Source of the DNA: an uncultured Lachnospiraceae bacterium
Lineage (GTDB): Bacteria > Bacillota > Clostridia > Lachnospirales > Lachnospiraceae
NCBI GenBank assembly: GCA_905235275.1
Contig: CAJOLA010000001.1
Span: 1-64,000 of the forward strand
Length of the DNA stretch: 64,000 nt
Direction: 5' to 3'
Below are positions 62,625 to 64,000 of the stretch, piece by piece (within the stretch, counting starts at the first letter, position 1; every line of letters begins with the position of its first letter). The position numbers and the translations under genes were made by a program. The notes under the pieces are model-generated. The model saw nothing but the letters and a program-made list of their open reading frames with translations, was not told the origin of the DNA and searched no databases.

Positions 62625-64000
62625 TTATTTCCAGCTCCAGTCAGAGAGGTTACATAAAACCGGTGCCCCGTGACCGTGCGGGTGCATAATCTGTGTTGAC
62701 GGAGAGATGTCAAGATTATCATTCACAAAGAAGCTGTGCTCAATATTTACAATGTAGAGGTAAGGATAATCTCCCTCTGCTTTTTCCTGTACGGCTTTCC
62801 AATTCTTAACCGCCTCTTCATTAGATGAAGCTCTGAGGGCATCCTGAATTGCTTTGTCTACTTCGGGATTCTTGTATCCTACAACATCGTTGTAATCTCC
62901 CGTAAGGAACTTCTCAGATCCGAGAAGCTGATCGAGAAGAACCGGATTATACTGACCCCATCCCCAGATGATAGGTGTCGTATTCGTAAGTGCTCCCGCT
63001 TCATCCCATGAAAGGTTTGAAACATTTATCTTGATACCGAAGTTTTTAGCCTCCTGGGCAAGAGCCACACAGATGTTATATCTGTCCGTATCATTTCCCG
63101 GCGCAATAAGGTCAAACTCGCACTTCAAGCCGTCTTTTTCAACGATTCCGTCTCCGTCAGAGTCAGTCCAGCCTGCATCTTCAAGAATCTTTTTCGCATT
63201 ATCAACAAGACCGTCCTCATACTTCTCATCGAGGGACCATGAAAGATTTACAAAGCTTTCTGCCGGTTTACCTATGCCGTTTAAGCTGTTGTTGATGATA
63301 TTTTGTCTGTTAATACCTATGGAAAGGGCTTCTCTTACTGCCGCATCGCAGGTAACATTGTTACCGACTTTACGATCCTTGCCCTGTGCGTCTTTTTCGG
63401 TGGATTCAGGTATTACCGGAAGACTTATGTGGCGAACGTCCATGGTAGTAAATTTCTCAACGGACATTCCCGCTATCTTCTCATCCGCATAATTCGGACT
63501 TACCATAACCACGTCAATCTGACCTGAATTAGCTGCAGCAATAGCCGCATCACTGTCCATATATACAAGAGTTACTTTTTCGATGCTCGGCTTGCCGCTG
63601 AAGCAGTTCTCATTCGCCTCGAGAATTATCTGCTGATTCGTTGAGTACTCGGCAACCTTATACGCACCCGTACCGATAGGCTTGGTATCAAATGTCGTAC
63701 TGTCATATGCATCGCTCGGTACAATCTGGAGCATAGCCACGGTATCAAAGAACGGTGAATATGCTTCATTTAATGTAAATTCTACCGTGTAATCATCCTT
63801 TGCCTGAACTGACTTAAGGGACGTAAGATCCACGTTCTCATTATTTGCCTGATTATCCTTTACCTGCTGATATGTAAATACAACGTCTTCAGCGGTAAAG
63901 TCGCTTCCATCACTGAATTTAATGCCTTCTTTTAACTTGAAAGTATATGTAAGAGCGTCAGCGCTGATCTCCCATGAATCAGCCAGATCGCCCTTATACT
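62625..64000 (-). CDS. Importer 4: solute-binding protein, 5' end outside window
   Basis: The frame is open to the window edge; the track start at 63833 is only an internal Met. Reading on gives KGDLADSWEISADALTYTF and KEGIKFSDGSDFTAEDVVF, matching the importer-3 binding protein. About 458 residues are visible, and the lipoprotein signal lies to the right. The C-terminus keeps the MHPHGHG spot seen in importer 3. Promoter and regulation cannot be seen. Confidence 0.88.
   Translation of the reverse strand, partial: YKGDLADSWEISADALTYTFKLKEGIKFSDGSDFTAEDVVFTYQQVKDNQANNENVDLTSLKSVQAKDDYTVEFTLNEAYSPFFDTVAMLQIVPSDAYDSTTFDTKPIGTGAYKVAEYSTNQQIILEANENCFSGKPSIEKVTLVYMDSDAAIAAANSGQIDVVMVSPNYADEKIAGMSVEKFTTMDVRHISLPVIPESTEKDAQGKDRKVGNNVTCDAAVREALSIGINRQNIINNSLNGIGKPAESFVNLSWSLDEKYEDGLVDNAKKILEDAGWTDSDGDGIVEKDGLKCEFDLIAPGNDTDRYNICVALAQEAKNFGIKINVSNLSWDEAGALTNTTPIIWGWGQYNPVLLDQLLGSEKFLTGDYNDVVGYKNPEVDKAIQDALRASSNEEAVKNWKAVQEKAEGDYPYLYIVNIEHSFFVNDNLDISPSTQIMHPHGHGAPVLCNLSDWSWK

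Noticed and set aside
63303-63833. Independent start at 63833 for the last gene
   Set aside because: The frame is open to the window edge and the upstream codons match the paralogous binding protein, so the Met is internal.

Overview
The window looks like chromosome from a Gram-positive anaerobe of the class Clostridia, most likely a Lachnospiraceae relative. That is inferred from conserved gene orders (mreBCD-PBP2-rodA; plsX-acpP-rnc-smc-ftsY), AGGAGG-type ribosome binding sites, sigma-A-like promoters, Gram-positive lipoproteins and moderate-to-low GC. I cannot name the genus. Almost all genes lie on the minus strand. The exceptions are a truncated gene at the left edge, a signal peptidase gene and one DUF gene. 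No stretch longer than about 300 bases lacks a gene. I saw no tRNA, rRNA, CRISPR array, insertion sequence or prophage.

Layout, left to right. (1) 1-5.1 kb: the 3' end of a plus-strand RidA-like gene, then a surface-polysaccharide block (COG5610-like protein, GT2 and GT4 glycosyltransferases, a polyprenyl-phosphate sugar transferase). (2) 5.1-11.9 kb: an apparent operon of a Sel1-repeat protein, an M13 metallopeptidase lipoprotein, and an ABC ATPase with a FtsX-like permease carrying a large coiled coil. (3) 12.0-13.4 kb: type I signal peptidase broken by a frameshift, and a cytidylate-kinase-like protein. (4) 13.4-25.2 kb: a tightly packed cell-elongation and division run read leftward, mreB-mreC-mreD-PBP2-rodA-HlyD-like-yggS-sepF-aroB-lspA-rluD. 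The PBP2 gene also carries a one-base frameshift. (5) 25.3-32.9 kb: a DUF3783 gene on the plus strand, then plsX-acpP-rnc-smc-ftsY. FtsY has a long acidic, repeat-containing C-terminal tail.

(6) 33-64 kb: the accessory half, dominated by four complete or near-complete peptide/nickel-type ABC importers (solute-binding lipoprotein, two permeases, two ATPases). Interleaved with them are three class I SAM-dependent methyltransferases (one with a dense His-rich insert), a DUF4198 protein without a signal peptide, an ABC exporter and a MATE exporter. rpmF, ylmH and a 5'-nucleotidase of unusual build are embedded among them. Importers 3 and 4 are clear paralogous copies.

The most interesting observation is that three transcription units in this region start with the same arrangement: a C5-6/NN/G5-6 dyad abutting a TTAA-type -35 element. 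The units are importer 1, a lone methyltransferase, and importer 2 with the His-rich methyltransferase. Importer 3 has a weaker version. The dyads resemble the G/C-tract operators of CsoR/RcnR-family metal sensors. Together with the His-rich and DUF4198 proteins this suggests a coordinated system for uptake, and possibly methylation and export, of a metal or metal-ligand complex. That function is inference; no substrate can be read from the sequence.
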